This document shows, piece by piece, positions 34,186 through 34,232 of a DNA stretch of 34,232 bases. Each line of letters opens with the position of its first letter. The stretch's first letter is position 1. This DNA is from an uncultured Collinsella sp. Lineage in GTDB: Bacteria > Actinomycetota > Coriobacteriia > Coriobacteriales > Coriobacteriaceae. A program made the position numbers and the translations under genes. The notes under the pieces were generated by a model that was given only the letters and a program-made list of their open reading frames with translations, was not told where the DNA came from and searched no databases. The DNA lies in assembly GCA_900545165.1 (NCBI GenBank), contig UQYA01000009.1, positions 1 to 34,232 of the forward strand, read 5' to 3'.

Positions 34186-34232
34186 CTGTCTCTTATACAC
34201 ATCTCCGAGCCCACGAGACTCCTGAGCATCTC
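34186..34232 (+). other. Nextera sequencing adapter and i7 index (artefact)
   Basis: CTGTCTCTTATACACATCT (34186-34204) is the transposase mosaic end used in Nextera libraries, followed by CCGAGCCCACGAGAC (34205-34219), the read-2 adapter, then TCCTGAGC (34220-34227), which matches the i7 index I remember as N704, and ATCTC, the beginning of the P7 sequence. These bases are not from the organism. They should be trimmed. Confidence 0.98.

Noticed and set aside
34187..34225. C-terminal LLYTSPSPRDS of leuS
   Set aside because: It is translated adapter sequence.
1..34232. CRISPR array, tRNA or rRNA gene, prophage structural genes
   Set aside because: I saw no regularly spaced repeats, no cloverleaf with CCA-type end, no rRNA motifs and no phage head or tail genes.

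Overview
The window is a contig end from a high-GC anaerobic actinobacterium of the Coriobacteriia, most likely Collinsella. This is inferred from gene content (Pel-type exopolysaccharide operon, sucrose PTS with LacI regulator, PTS plus ManD-family cluster, guaB, leuS), from the GC-rich codon use of the core genes and from gut-anaerobe style PTS genes. No 16S or tRNA gene is present to confirm it. The last 47 bases are not genomic: they are a Nextera sequencing adapter with an i7 index, which truncates leuS.

Bases 1 to about 9.8 kb are an accessory, defence-type island that is visibly richer in A+T than the rest, at least in part. It holds a stand-alone reverse transcriptase of the antiviral (DRT/Abi-like) kind, a small membrane zinc-ribbon protein, a broken IS256-type transposase, a PIN-domain nuclease, the C-terminal remnant of a UvrD-like helicase, a protein with a HEPN-like R-x5-H motif, a DUF2188 protein and an intact AAA ATPase plus RloB (TOPRIM-like) pair with its own promoter. 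Two copies of a ~120 bp non-coding element with inverted terminal repeats flank the DUF2188/ATPase/RloB block.

From 9.86 to 20.95 kb runs one tightly coupled eight-gene operon for a Pel-like polysaccharide: a PelD c-di-GMP receptor fused to an SDR/epimerase-like domain, PelE, a PelA-type deacetylase, PelF, PelG, then a Tat/lipoprotein CotH-family protein, a VTC-domain polyphosphate polymerase homologue and a DUF4956 membrane protein. Most genes overlap by 4 to 14 bases or are separated by 3 bases, so the last three are likely part of the same machine.

From 21.2 to 25.4 kb is a sucrose module (scrR, scrA, scrB) with two identical cre/LacI-type operators upstream of scrA. Then follow a degenerate Cys/Met-metabolism PLP-fold protein without the Schiff-base lysine, a ModE-like regulator (convergent, separated by a long perfect inverted repeat), guaB, and an RpiR regulator / ManD-family dehydratase / PTS EIIBC cluster. 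Partial leuS with a 118-nt hairpin in its leader closes the window.

Several large palindromes of different types (6.6, 9.6, 21.0, 26.5 and 32.6 kb) lie between genes; two types share similar ends and look like one family of short palindromic elements.
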